Below, in pieces: positions 1 through 7,147 of a stretch of 16,256 nt of DNA; position 1 is the first letter of the stretch; every line of letters begins with the position of its first letter. Below the pieces are notes generated by a model that was given only the letters and a program-made list of their open reading frames with translations, ran no database searches and was not told where the DNA came from. Location: NCBI GenBank assembly GCA_025353525.1, contig JANXOO010001168.1:1-16256 (forward strand), in the 5' to 3' direction. The position numbers and the translations under genes were made by a program. The DNA comes from Schlesneria sp. GTDB taxonomy: Bacteria; Planctomycetota; Planctomycetia; Planctomycetales; Planctomycetaceae.

Positions 1-54
1 TTGAGAACCCGTGCGGCGTCTTTCAGGGCGACACGTCGCAGGTAGGCGGACGCC

Positions 55-238
55 AGGGTGATGAAAACCTGGGGTTGACATGAAAAAGTGATCGGGCGAG
101 ATTTGTTACGGAGACTCACGGTTAAAGGCCAGTCGTTGCAAGGATTGGATACTCGGTGAAACACAGCAAACCCGAAACGGATTTACCCTCTTTCGGATAC
201 CACAATTTTCCGTGTCAACCCCAAGTTTTCGTCACCCT
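55..238. repeat. MITE-like unit bounded by 32-bp inverted repeats
   Basis: Positions 55-86 on the plus strand and 238-207 on the minus strand match at 28 of 32 bases by eye. Both start AGGGTGA and contain GAAAAC and TGGGGTTGACA. The spacer of about 120 bp contains no convincing gene. The right arm abuts the last sense codon of the decayed M56 gene, so the unit may have inserted into that gene; this is inference. I see no clear target-site duplication at the two ends, and some similarity (AGGT, GGCGG) may continue outward, so a dispersed intergenic repeat or the two ends of a lost transposon are alternatives. To the left, bases 1-54 are unassigned. A minus-strand frame there (ASAYLRRVALKDAARVL) looks codon-like but has no recognisable identity. 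Confidence 0.55.
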
Positions 239-790
239 ACCCGCCACCTCCCAGGGGTTCGATTCGTGTTCCTTTCGGGGAGGCATTTTCGATCGAACCT
301 ACATACGGATTCGGGTCGAGTCCGTCGAATCGAAACCGCCCCTGCGCGTCGGTTTTCGTCGTTGCCGCATCTTCGCTGCTCGCCCTTCTTCAATCGCGAG
401 GAAAGAGCCGGATTTTCGCGTCGGGGATCGGCTTGCCGGTCGCCAGATCGATGACGATTCCTGTCGCACTGACGCCTGCTTTGAGTCGGATTTCGTTCAA
501 TTGACCTGGCTTCAATTTGTGCGACGGACGTGTGCCAGTGTTCACTGCCCCCCGTTGACAGGAACAAATTCCAGTTGAAGCAGTGACCAGGTCACAAACG
601 GCATCAACAACATCGATAGCAAACCACCCATGGCGGTGGAGTACCTGATTTCTGCGCGGCGAGCCGGAATCGATCGCAAAACTGCGGCAACCAGCAGCGC
701 AATCACCACCGATTGCCAAATCGAATGGGCCAATACGGCGACGATCGTTTCGCTGAAATCCGCAAGTATGTTCGGCAGAAATCGGGACAT
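237..790 (-). pseudogene. Decayed BlaR1/M56-type membrane protein gene
   Basis: An ATG at 790 with a good ribosome site (AAGGAA, six bases upstream) opens an 82-residue frame ending at 542. It has the N-terminal membrane region of BlaR1/MecR1-type M56 proteins (AHSIWQSVVIALLVAAVL, then RYSTAMGGLLSMLLMPF). Immediately downstream, in another frame, lies the end of a carboxypeptidase-regulatory-like domain (LKPGQLNEIRLKAG, then ATGIVIDLATGKPIPDAKI). That frame meets a TGA at 390-392 and then continues in the same frame as convincing domain sequence (KTDAQGRFRFDGLDPNPYV, ending IEPLGGGG) to a TAG at 237-239. The whole protease middle with its HExxH zinc site is missing. The gene therefore carries an internal deletion with a frame change, a nonsense codon and a truncated 3' end. 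M56 proteins normally sense signals and cleave a BlaI-type repressor; no blaI-like gene is next to it. Confidence 0.75.
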
Positions 791-894
791 GTGTTGTTCC
801 TTGATCGGGAATGAGCGAAACGGGGCGGTCGTCACCGTGTCGCTGTCGCGTGCGGTCGTCCCGCCGATTTTGTGAACTGCTGCGAAACCTGCAC

Positions 895-923
895 TTGGCG
901 TTTCCTGGACAGGGCCGTAGAAT
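895..923 (+). promoter_or_regulatory. Sigma70-like promoter for the gene at 973
   Basis: TTGGCG (895-900) and TAGAAT (918-923) are separated by 17 bases and lie 50 bases upstream of the ATG at 973. Spacing and hexamers fit a housekeeping sigma-factor promoter. Assigned by eye only. Confidence 0.5.
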
Positions 924-972
924 AAAGTCACCACGTCTTAAACTCCCTTCACCAATTCTGCGAGGACACATC

Positions 973-1512
973 ATGTGGTTCACTGAAAATCCATGGCCGC
1001 CGATGTTGATGACCGGTTTGTGTGCGGTGGTGTGCTTCCTGGTCTGGAATTCGGACAGACGCAATCTGTATATCGTTCTTGGGCTGGTGCTTCTTGGTCT
1101 TTCCGGCGGAATCTACGCGGTTGAAAGGGTGATTGTGACGGAAGGCGAGCGGTTACAGGGTGATGTCGCGGTGTTGTGCGATGAATTCCGGCATCGCGAC
1201 CCCAAAACGTTTGATCATTTCTCGGAGTCGGCGACAGACCTGAAAGCGCTTTGCAAATTGGCGATGGAAATCGTCGAGATTCGCGATGACCTGCGGTTGA
1301 CCGATTTCCATACGACATTCACGAACGAAAACTCACGAGCCAGCGTTCATTTTCGAGCGAACGCGACGATCGCGGCTATGGGTTTTTCGGGCCATCATCC
1401 GTTTCGATGCATCCTGGGTTTTCGCAAAGAAGGGGGCGTCTGGAAGATTGTCGAAATGGAACGCCTCGACCCGATCAAGGGGGACAAAATCGAACCGATG
1501 GCCCATCGCTGA
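973..1512 (+). CDS. Membrane-anchored hypothetical protein, possible NTF2-like domain
   Basis: 179 residues. The ATG at 973 is preceded by GAGGA (962-966) at suitable spacing; a longer in-frame start at 811 would run through the promoter-like site and is not needed. Two hydrophobic segments lie at about residues 9-24 (MLMTGLCAVVCFLVW) and 32-49 (LYIVLGLVLLGLSGGIYA). They are followed by a soluble region with an acidic helical stretch and a C-terminal beta-rich part (FRCILGFRKEGGVWKIVEME) that resembles the last strands of SnoaL/NTF2-like folds. That fold assignment is a guess from the pattern. I recognise no catalytic motif, and the function is unknown. It converges on the kinase-like gene on the other strand, with 98 bases between the two stops. 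No clear terminator is visible in that gap. Confidence 0.8.
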   Translation: MWFTENPWPPMLMTGLCAVVCFLVWNSDRRNLYIVLGLVLLGLSGGIYAVERVIVTEGERLQGDVAVLCDEFRHRDPKTFDHFSESATDLKALCKLAMEIVEIRDDLRLTDFHTTFTNENSRASVHFRANATIAAMGFSGHHPFRCILGFRKEGGVWKIVEMERLDPIKGDKIEPMAHR

Positions 1513-1610
1513 CGACATTTTTCGTTGCACGCTTGAACTGCGATTGATCGTCAATTCGGGAATCGGAATTCGCGTCATTGACAAATGCCATAATGACCGA
1601 ATGCAAGCCT

Positions 1611-2336
1611 CTACTGAAAGAACGAACTGATGACGGCCCCGGCAACGAGCGCTGTCAATCCGACACGCAAATTGTCGTTCGATCGAATGGGCATCGATTC
1701 AACCAGTGCCGCACAGATCGTAGCGGTACTACAAATGGAAAAGACCTCGGATAGCGGCAAGGCAGGCCGTGCTTCACTCCAATAGCAATAGGTTGAAGCG
1801 GACGTCCCCGCGACGAGGAAACAGAAGAACCCGGAGAACGTTTTGCGACGATTCCACGGTAAGTGCGGCCCTTTCAGCAGAAGTCCTCCAAACGTGGCGG
1901 ACCCGTCTCCCAGGGCAAGTATCTGCAAGGTCATCAGCCCCAATTCTGCACGACCGGGAAAGAGCAAAATCCCGGCAAGGATGGGAGTCACGTATCCAAG
2001 AACGGCGTTCATCCAGTTTCGCTCACCGGTGCGTACAACATATGGTCGAAAGACTCGAGCAAAGACAATTGCAGATCCGGTGCATAAAAAAACGACGACC
2101 ATCAAGGGAGTTCCCCAGACATCGGAGTGGGGAATCCAGGGTAGGCCGACAGGCAACAAAGCGGGTGTCATATGGAATAGACGACGTCGAAATTCTGTGA
2201 CACCCAGTCTTTGCACGACGGAGGTGATTCCAGGAAACCTCGTGAACCAGCCGGGAAGCGGTAAACCGTGATTTGCTGCTGGAACTTCCGGAACGCCAAG
2301 GTTCGCAATGCCGCGTGTTGCTGAAGAAATACTCAT
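1611..2336 (-). CDS. Phytol/diacylglycerol kinase-like membrane protein (VTE5/DGK1 type)
   Basis: 241 residues from an ATG at 2336 (weak GGGTGA upstream). An in-frame GTG at 2369 would add 11 residues but lacks a ribosome site. The protein has several hydrophobic segments. It carries the signature of the CTP-dependent polyprenol/phytol/diacylglycerol kinases, relatives of CDP-diacylglycerol synthases: LGDGSATFGG (residues 142-150), PWNRRKTFSGF (160-170) and ALVESMPIRSNDN (210-222). The last closely resembles the VESLPI-DDN motif of plant phytol kinases. Members transfer phosphate from CTP to a lipid alcohol within the membrane. The substrate here cannot be read from sequence; an isoprenoid alcohol or diacylglycerol is plausible, and a phosphatidate cytidylyltransferase label is the likely automated call. 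The N-terminal 45 residues are poorly conserved in character and may face the cytoplasm. It stands alone, divergent from the DUF1571 gene. Confidence 0.8.
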   Translation of the reverse strand: MSISSATRGIANLGVPEVPAANHGLPLPGWFTRFPGITSVVQRLGVTEFRRRLFHMTPALLPVGLPWIPHSDVWGTPLMVVVFLCTGSAIVFARVFRPYVVRTGERNWMNAVLGYVTPILAGILLFPGRAELGLMTLQILALGDGSATFGGLLLKGPHLPWNRRKTFSGFFCFLVAGTSASTYCYWSEARPALPLSEVFSICSTATICAALVESMPIRSNDNLRVGLTALVAGAVISSFFQ

Positions 2337-2394
2337 TTCATTCACCCGAATCGGGGGTCTGGAAAACACTCGTGATTCGAAACCGGATGTTCAG

Positions 2395-2510
2395 CCGACC
2401 GGCAGGAAAGGAAATACCGTTCCCCGAAAAAGGGGGACATGCACCAGGAAGACCTCCGGCGCGCCGGGGTTCCCGTTTTTCAGCCGGTAAATTTTCCCCG
2501 GCCGGTCACC
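2395..2510. repeat. Palindromic dispersed repeat, copy A
   Basis: The left arm begins CCGACCGGCAGGAAAGGAAA and runs through a CCCCGAAAAAGGGGG stretch. The right arm, read in reverse complement, gives GACCGGCCGGGGAAAATTTA, then CCGGCTGAAAAACGGG, so the unit folds on itself with an imperfect stem. The apex contains CCGGCGCGCCGG. It shares arm order and motifs with copy B about 480 bp away: CCGGCAGG, GGAAATACC, AAAAAGGGGG, and GTA-ATTTTCC in the right arm. This fits a REP/MITE-like family with a conserved secondary structure and a drifting sequence. Confidence 0.7.
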
Positions 2511-2872
2511 TAAAATGCATTTGGTGTACCAGTCACCATTGGGTTTGAAATTGGTGTTCCACAAACTCTATCGGTGCAATGATCTGCGACAAAAACCACG
2601 CCGCGAGTTATTTCATATTCGTCGTGCAGTGTCCGACGGGGCGCTTGCCTCCATCACAATTGCGGGTATCGCACTGCTCGTTTGACGCACAACCAGGTGC
2701 ATGATCAATCACACGTTACGACATCGTTGCCAGGGACATTGCATGTATTCGAAAAAAGTGATGCGACTTGACCCGGGATATTGGCGACAGTTTCAGCCTG
2801 CCCCGCCAAAGCCCTCATAAATCATTGACACTAAATCATTCGGCATCAGTTTTGCGGTTCAATTGGGATAAC

Positions 2873-2982
2873 GCGACCGGCAGGGAAGGAAATACCAGTC
2901 GCTTAAAAAGGGGGCCGGCGTCCCGGAAGGCCTGTCGCCGGGCCCCCTTTTTAAGCCAGTAGATTTTCCATTCCCAGTCGCC
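2873..2982. repeat. Palindromic dispersed repeat, copy B
   Basis: This is the better-preserved copy. GCTTAAAAAGGGGGCCGGCG (from 2901) pairs with CGCCGGGCCCCCTTTTTAAG (from 2936). The outer arms also pair: GCGACCGGCAGGGAAGG at the left against the reverse complement of the right end, GGCGACTGGGAATGG. The GC-rich core followed by five T on both strands could act as a bidirectional intrinsic terminator. However, it lies upstream of two divergent genes, so termination of either is not its obvious role. Confidence 0.75.
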
Positions 2983-3086
2983 TGATGGGATTGGTGTGGG
3001 CAAGTCACACGTGGCCGTCAGGCCCGCTGACGATTGCCGTTCCTTGTTTCGACGACTCCTGAAGTCGATCTGTGGGAGAGAGTCAA

Positions 3087-4055
3087 ATGCGTTTTGTTGT
3101 ATTTTTGGGAACGCGAATCGTCGCGGCGGTTGTGTGCGTAGCGATGAAAATGGTGCATCTCATACCGGCGTCCGTCGCCACCGCTGCAATGATCGCCGCA
3201 GTTGTCAGTTCCGAGCCTGCCGTCACACGCACGAGGATGGGCATTGAAACGTCGGGGAACGCAGATTTACGAACGTTCGACAATGTCGAAACGAATTCAA
3301 CCGTGGTGGCGTCCGATGAAAATGCCACAGTTGTCGATATCAACCGAAAAAATCTCGCCGAAAAGATTAGTCGACTCAAACGTGGTCGCGATTTTCTTCA
3401 GTCGCTTCATGGCTACACAGTGAATTTCGACAAACAGGAAGAGGTTCACGGAACGTTGCTCGACGAACAGTCCATGTTCATCAAATGTCGCCAAAAACCC
3501 TTCAGCATTTACTTGCGATGGGATCAGGGAGACACAGGACGAGAAGTGATTTTTGTCGCCGGAGCTGATGACGGAAAAATGATTGCCCATGATGGCGGCT
3601 GGAAGGCAAAAATTCCCGCATTTCAACTTTCTCCCGACAGTTGGCTTGCCATGCGTGATGCGCGATATCCCGTTACCAATGCTGGCCTGTCGTCTCTCAT
3701 CGATGTCATGCTGGAGATTCACGAGGAAGATCTTTCTACTGCCAATTATGAGATCTGCAAAATTGAGAGCGGATGTGAATCGGACGCGCGGCCGAGCCTC
3801 AAATTCACCACAATTTACCGATCACCGGCCGCATCACCAGTTTACCGAAAATCGGTGACACATCTTGATTGCGATTTGAATCTTCCATTGCACACGGAAC
3901 ACTTTGGATGGCCTGCGTCGGGAAAAGCATCTGACCCTTCCGGGTGCGACGATTCGACGCTGATCGAACGCTATACATTTCGCAACCTGGCTTTAGACGC
4001 AGCGCTGACCGATGCCGATTTTGACCGCGCAAACGAGTCCTACAATTTTCATTGA
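3087..4055 (+). CDS. DUF1571 family exported protein
   Basis: 322 residues. The ATG at 3087 follows GGGAGAGA (3074-3081), a good ribosome site; a GTG at 3072 is in frame but overlaps that site. The N-terminus has a long hydrophobic or signal-anchor region (about residues 3-45, with basic residues near the start), so export or membrane anchoring is likely. The core matches DUF1571, a family common in planctomycetes: LHGYTVNFDKQEEVHGTLLD, then a Q-M-x-K-R segment with PFSIYLRW, then GREVIFVAGADDGKMIAH, and RYPVTNAGLSSLIDVML. The fold may be related to LolA/outer-membrane lipoprotein sorting proteins, which is family-level speculation. Function unknown. The C-terminal 60 residues contain two Cys and end in an acidic tail. 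It starts an apparently separate transcription unit, with 191 bases before the next gene. Confidence 0.82.
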   Translation: MRFVVFLGTRIVAAVVCVAMKMVHLIPASVATAAMIAAVVSSEPAVTRTRMGIETSGNADLRTFDNVETNSTVVASDENATVVDINRKNLAEKISRLKRGRDFLQSLHGYTVNFDKQEEVHGTLLDEQSMFIKCRQKPFSIYLRWDQGDTGREVIFVAGADDGKMIAHDGGWKAKIPAFQLSPDSWLAMRDARYPVTNAGLSSLIDVMLEIHEEDLSTANYEICKIESGCESDARPSLKFTTIYRSPAASPVYRKSVTHLDCDLNLPLHTEHFGWPASGKASDPSGCDDSTLIERYTFRNLALDAALTDADFDRANESYNFH

Positions 4056-4060
4056 GACAT

Positions 4061-4099
4061 ACCGCTCCTGCTGATTGTGAGCGGTGAGTATGACCGCTC
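4061..4099. other. Alternating inverted heptamers, possible switching hairpins
   Basis: ACCGCTC (4061-4067), GAGCGGT (4079-4085) and ACCGCTC (4093-4099) allow two mutually exclusive hairpins sharing the middle arm. They lie just after the DUF1571 stop codon. No T-run follows, so a normal intrinsic terminator is not supported; the pattern may be chance. Confidence 0.3.
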
Positions 4100-4246
4100 T
4101 AAACTGCGACTGAATTTCCGGTTTCGCCGTTGAAATGCTCGTAAGAACCGTTGGAAGGAATCTGTAGCGACCGTCACTGACTGGTTGTTCGGCGTCGACT
4201 CGGACATAATCTCCGGTACTTGTCCATTTCCCGGTCGGAGAATGTT

Positions 4247-5608
4247 GTGCCGAGTTGGGCTGTCGAGCTGAGTTTGATCGTTTTGTTGGCGCTGTTGAAC
4301 GGTTTTTTCGCCGCTGCTGAAATCGCAATCCTTACGGCACGTCGCGGAAGACTCGAACAATGGGCCAACGATGGCGATAGTTCATCGCGGGTCGCATTGG
4401 ATCTGGCCAAAGATGCAGATCGATTCCTTCCCACGGTCCAGGTCGGAATTACTGTTGTCGGGACAATTGCATCGGCGTTCGCCGGTGCCCGGTTAAACGA
4501 ACCGTTGACCCATCTGTTAGAAACGGTCCCGATCGAATGGATTGAAACCCGCGCCGCCGGATTGTCGTTTTCGCTGGTTGTATGTGGTGTCGCATTTCTG
4601 CAGTTGATTCTCGGCGAACTGGTTCCCAAACGGATCGCCTTTCAGAATGCCGAGCCGCTGGCCCGATTCGTCGCCTGGCCGATGCTGATCCTGCAGCGTG
4701 TTTCGCGTCCGGTGATCTGGTTTCTGAAGGCAACTACGAAACTTGTGTTGCAAGTGCTCGGACAGCGAACGGACCAACGGCAATCGGTGTCGGTCGAAGA
4801 TATCCAGCATTTGATCGATGCCGGTACGGAGGCCGGCCTGCTGGAAGAATCCGAACAGAAGGTCGCAATGGAAGCGTTGCGGCTGGGCGACCGCACCGTC
4901 GCCGAGATTTTACGTCCGCGAGTCGATATCGACGCACTGGATATCGACACCCCGTCGTCTGAAGTTGTCGGAGCGCTGGCGATGTCAGGATTCTCGCGAA
5001 TCCCGGTTTGCGAAGGGACAATCGATCACGTGCTCGGTTTCGTGTACCTCAAGGATGTCTTTTTGCAGCAGTATTTGGGGCGCCCGATCGACCTGCGTCG
5101 GATGATTCGCGCACCGCTCTTCATCCCGAAGTCGATCACGATCACTCGACTGCTGGAGTTGTTTCGGGAACACAAGACACAGCTCGCCATCGTGCTGGAC
5201 GAATACGGCGGAACGCAGGGGATGGTGACGCTGGAAGATGTCCTGGAAATCCTTGTGGGCGACATTCACGACGAACATCGTCACGGTCGCGATGGGGACA
5301 GTCACGAACCGGACATCGTCCGCAGGGAAGATGGAAGCTTTTCAGTCGACGGATCGTCCAATTTGCTTGAACTCGAAAAGGCACTCGACATTTCGCGTTG
5401 GGACGACCCTGTCCCGCGCGGCGTCGGCACCGTTTCGGGACTGGTCCTCGCACTGTTAAAGCGTCCACCTCATATCGGAGATGTCTTGCACTGGAACGAA
5501 CTCCGTATCGAAGTCGTCGACATGGACGGCCCCAGAATCGACCGATTGCTGGTCCAGCAGGAAGGCGAGACAAAAGAAAATGGCGAGGATGCAAAAGAGT
5601 CCGAATAA
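4247..5608 (+). CDS. CorC/HlyC-type DUF21-CBS membrane protein
   Basis: 453 residues from a GTG at 4247 with GGAGA upstream (4236-4240). A TTG at 4220 in the same frame has no ribosome site. Order of domains: an N-terminal DUF21/CNNM membrane domain (about residues 2-180; opening LLALLNGFFAAAEIAIL, later LILGELVPKRIAFQNAEP), a CBS pair (about 206-336; GFSRIPV, and the hallmark DEYGGTQGMVTLEDVLEILV), and a C-terminal CorC/HlyC transporter-associated domain (about 350-436). Full length for the family. Relatives have been linked to magnesium/cobalt efflux and to metal or drug tolerance; the old hemolysin label is historical. CBS domains in this family can bind adenosine nucleotides. The acidic, His-rich linker (HDEHRHGRDGDSHEPD) between the CBS pair and the last domain is a visible local feature. 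Substrate not determinable here. Confidence 0.92.
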   Translation: MPSWAVELSLIVLLALLNGFFAAAEIAILTARRGRLEQWANDGDSSSRVALDLAKDADRFLPTVQVGITVVGTIASAFAGARLNEPLTHLLETVPIEWIETRAAGLSFSLVVCGVAFLQLILGELVPKRIAFQNAEPLARFVAWPMLILQRVSRPVIWFLKATTKLVLQVLGQRTDQRQSVSVEDIQHLIDAGTEAGLLEESEQKVAMEALRLGDRTVAEILRPRVDIDALDIDTPSSEVVGALAMSGFSRIPVCEGTIDHVLGFVYLKDVFLQQYLGRPIDLRRMIRAPLFIPKSITITRLLELFREHKTQLAIVLDEYGGTQGMVTLEDVLEILVGDIHDEHRHGRDGDSHEPDIVRREDGSFSVDGSSNLLELEKALDISRWDDPVPRGVGTVSGLVLALLKRPPHIGDVLHWNELRIEVVDMDGPRIDRLLVQQEGETKENGEDAKESE

Positions 5609-6072
5609 AGACCGGCGCATCGTCGAAAGAGGAAGATAACCACAAGGCACAGTGAAGACACGCAAGAAGAGGCGAATCCGCATTATGGGAGGGCGAGGCT
5701 CCGACCGAGCCGCCACGTCGCTGCGTCTGGCCACATGACAAAGACCAATAACGAATTCCTCATCCCGAAACAAACGCCCACTCCAACATAAAAAACACGT
5801 ATTGAAGAGTGAACCACAGAGACACAGAGGCACAGAGAAGACACGCAAGAAGAGGCGAATCCGCATTATGGGAGGGCGAGGCTCCGACCGAGCCGCCACG
5901 TCGCTGCGTCTGGCCACATGACAAAGACCAATAACGAATTCCTCATCCCGAAACAAACGCCCACTCCAACACAAAGAACACGAATTAAAGATTGAACCAC
6001 AAGGCGCAGCATTTCGTCGAAAGAGGAAGCGAAGGACCGTTCTTCCTTTCAACATAGAAGAAAACGACAACC
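5609..6072. repeat. Repeat block with 183-bp tandem direct duplication
   Basis: Bases 5654-5788 (135 bp) recur without visible change at 5837-5971, a period of 183 bp, with similarity continuing to about 5818 and 6001. Each copy contains the palindromic-looking GGCGAGGCTCCGACCGAGCC and a GACAAAGACCAATAACGAAT stretch. The junctions carry AACCACA motifs (about 5638, 5812 and 5995), including ACCACAGAGACACAGAGGCA, whose reverse strand translates to the S-V-P-L-C-L-C-G string often seen in spurious ORFs of many genomes. A 16-bp TCGTCGAAAGAGGAAG flanks the block on both sides (5620-5635 and 6014-6029). The reverse-strand open frame across it (to 6097) is a by-product of the repeat and is not annotated as a gene. 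Confidence 0.85.
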
Positions 6073-7017
6073 ATGCGAATCGTGTCACTTTTACCAAGCG
6101 CCACCGAGATCATTTGCGAGCTCGGTCTGAGGGACAAACTTGTCGGTGTGACACACGAATGCGACTATCCAGTGGATGTCGCCGATCTGCCAAAAGTCAC
6201 TCGAACCCTGATTCCGCACGACGCATCCAGTCTTGAAATCGACGGACTCGTTCGAGAACGATTGAAAACTCAACGGGCACTCTATTCACTCGATCTGTTG
6301 ATGCTGGAACGGTTGAAGCCCGATTTGCTGGTGACACAGGCGTTGTGCGATGTCTGTGCTGTCGCGGAGTCCGAAGTGAATGCCGCCGCCTGTTCGCTAC
6401 CCGGTCGACCGAAAGTCATTAATCTGGAACCGACACGGTTGAACGATGTTTTCGATTGCCTGAAGCTCGTCGGGGACGCGGCGCGGGTTCCTGACGCTGC
6501 TGAGCGAGCGATCGCTGATTTGAAGCAACGGGTTAACGCCGTTGCAATACGAACTGCTTCGATCAACGATCGGCCCCGCGTTATTCTTCTCGAATGGATC
6601 GACCCGCCATTCAGCTCGGGACACTGGTCGCCGGAATTGATGCGAATCGCCGGAGGTATCGAAGGGATCGGAAAAGAAGGACAACCGTCTCGATCAATGA
6701 AATGGGATGAAGTGATCGCTTATGACCCCGAAATCCTCGTCATCGCCTGCTGCGGGTTCAGCACCCGACGGACTCTGGAGGATGTCCCGATACTGCTGAC
6801 GTTTCCAGGGGTTGCCGACCTGACTTGTACTCGCGAAAACCGCGTCTGGATTGTCGACGGAAATGCGTATTTCAGTCGACCCGGCCCGCGACTGGTCGAC
6901 AGCCTCGAAATCCTTGCTCACATATTGCACCCGGATATTCATCCGTCACCCGCTCATGGACAACCGGCACACCGTATTGACATGAGAATGGAATTGGCCA
7001 CATTGTCCGGCCGGTGA
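6073..7017 (+). CDS. BtuF/TroA-like corrinoid-binding protein, cytoplasmic form
   Basis: 314 residues from ATG 6073 (purine-rich AGAAGAAAA upstream). It begins directly with the class III periplasmic-binding fold: RIVSLLPSATEIICELGL (residues 2-19), VGVTHECDYP (24-33), and PDLLVTQALCDVCAV (83-97). The second lobe has SSGHWSPELMRIAGG (181-195), WDEVIAYDPEILVIACCGF (211-229) and a final GNAYFSRPGPRL. This matches the BtuF-type ABC substrate-binding family for cobalamin/corrinoids (COG0614). There is no signal peptide or lipobox, and no BtuC/BtuD partner nearby, so it may be an intracellular corrinoid-handling or orphan member rather than a classical import component. The CDVC pair is suggestive of metal or thiol chemistry but unproven. 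The repeat block ends just before its ribosome site. Confidence 0.85.
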   Translation: MRIVSLLPSATEIICELGLRDKLVGVTHECDYPVDVADLPKVTRTLIPHDASSLEIDGLVRERLKTQRALYSLDLLMLERLKPDLLVTQALCDVCAVAESEVNAAACSLPGRPKVINLEPTRLNDVFDCLKLVGDAARVPDAAERAIADLKQRVNAVAIRTASINDRPRVILLEWIDPPFSSGHWSPELMRIAGGIEGIGKEGQPSRSMKWDEVIAYDPEILVIACCGFSTRRTLEDVPILLTFPGVADLTCTRENRVWIVDGNAYFSRPGPRLVDSLEILAHILHPDIHPSPAHGQPAHRIDMRMELATLSGR

Positions 7018-7147
7018 CAAGGCGGGGTCATTTCGGATTTCCCGGATCGGATTCGACGACAATCGTCGTGCCTGACTGGAAACCGCAGAAGCGATCCGCT
7101 TCAATCCGTAACTGTGCCGATCCCTGTTCGTGGAGGTTTCAAAAGAC

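Larger units (their letters stand above)
2337..3086. other. 750-bp divergent intergenic region
   Basis: It separates the start codons of two divergent genes. It holds two related palindromic repeats, listed separately, and otherwise no frame with recognisable protein content. The TTGACA at 2825-2830 has no good -10 partner at 16-18 bases. Confidence 0.6.

Noticed and set aside
156..578. 140-codon plus-strand open frame at the left
   Set aside because: Antisense of the M56 pseudogene, whose minus-strand reading shows recognisable domains.
390..1064. 224-codon minus-strand open frame overlapping the gene at 973
   Set aside because: Only its last ~40 codons look like protein (the carboxypeptidase-regulatory fragment). 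The upstream part is antisense to the real gene and shifted relative to the M56 N-terminus, so it is treated as part of the pseudogene.
2273..2548. 91-codon plus-strand open frame over repeat copy A
   Set aside because: It overlaps the start of the kinase-like gene on the other strand and a palindromic repeat, and has no protein-like features.
2825..2853. TTGACA as a promoter for the DUF1571 gene
   Set aside because: No acceptable -10 hexamer at 16-18 bases, and it lies beyond the palindromic repeat about 260 bases from the start codon.
5654..6001. CRISPR-like array
   Set aside because: Only two units of 183 bp, with no short repeat and unique-spacer pattern and no cas genes.
5456..6097. 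213-codon minus-strand open frame across the repeat block
   Set aside because: It consists of the tandem repeat plus antisense of the CorC-like gene's end, and repeats its own sequence. The S-V-P-L-C-L-C-G string is typical of spurious frames in dispersed repeats.
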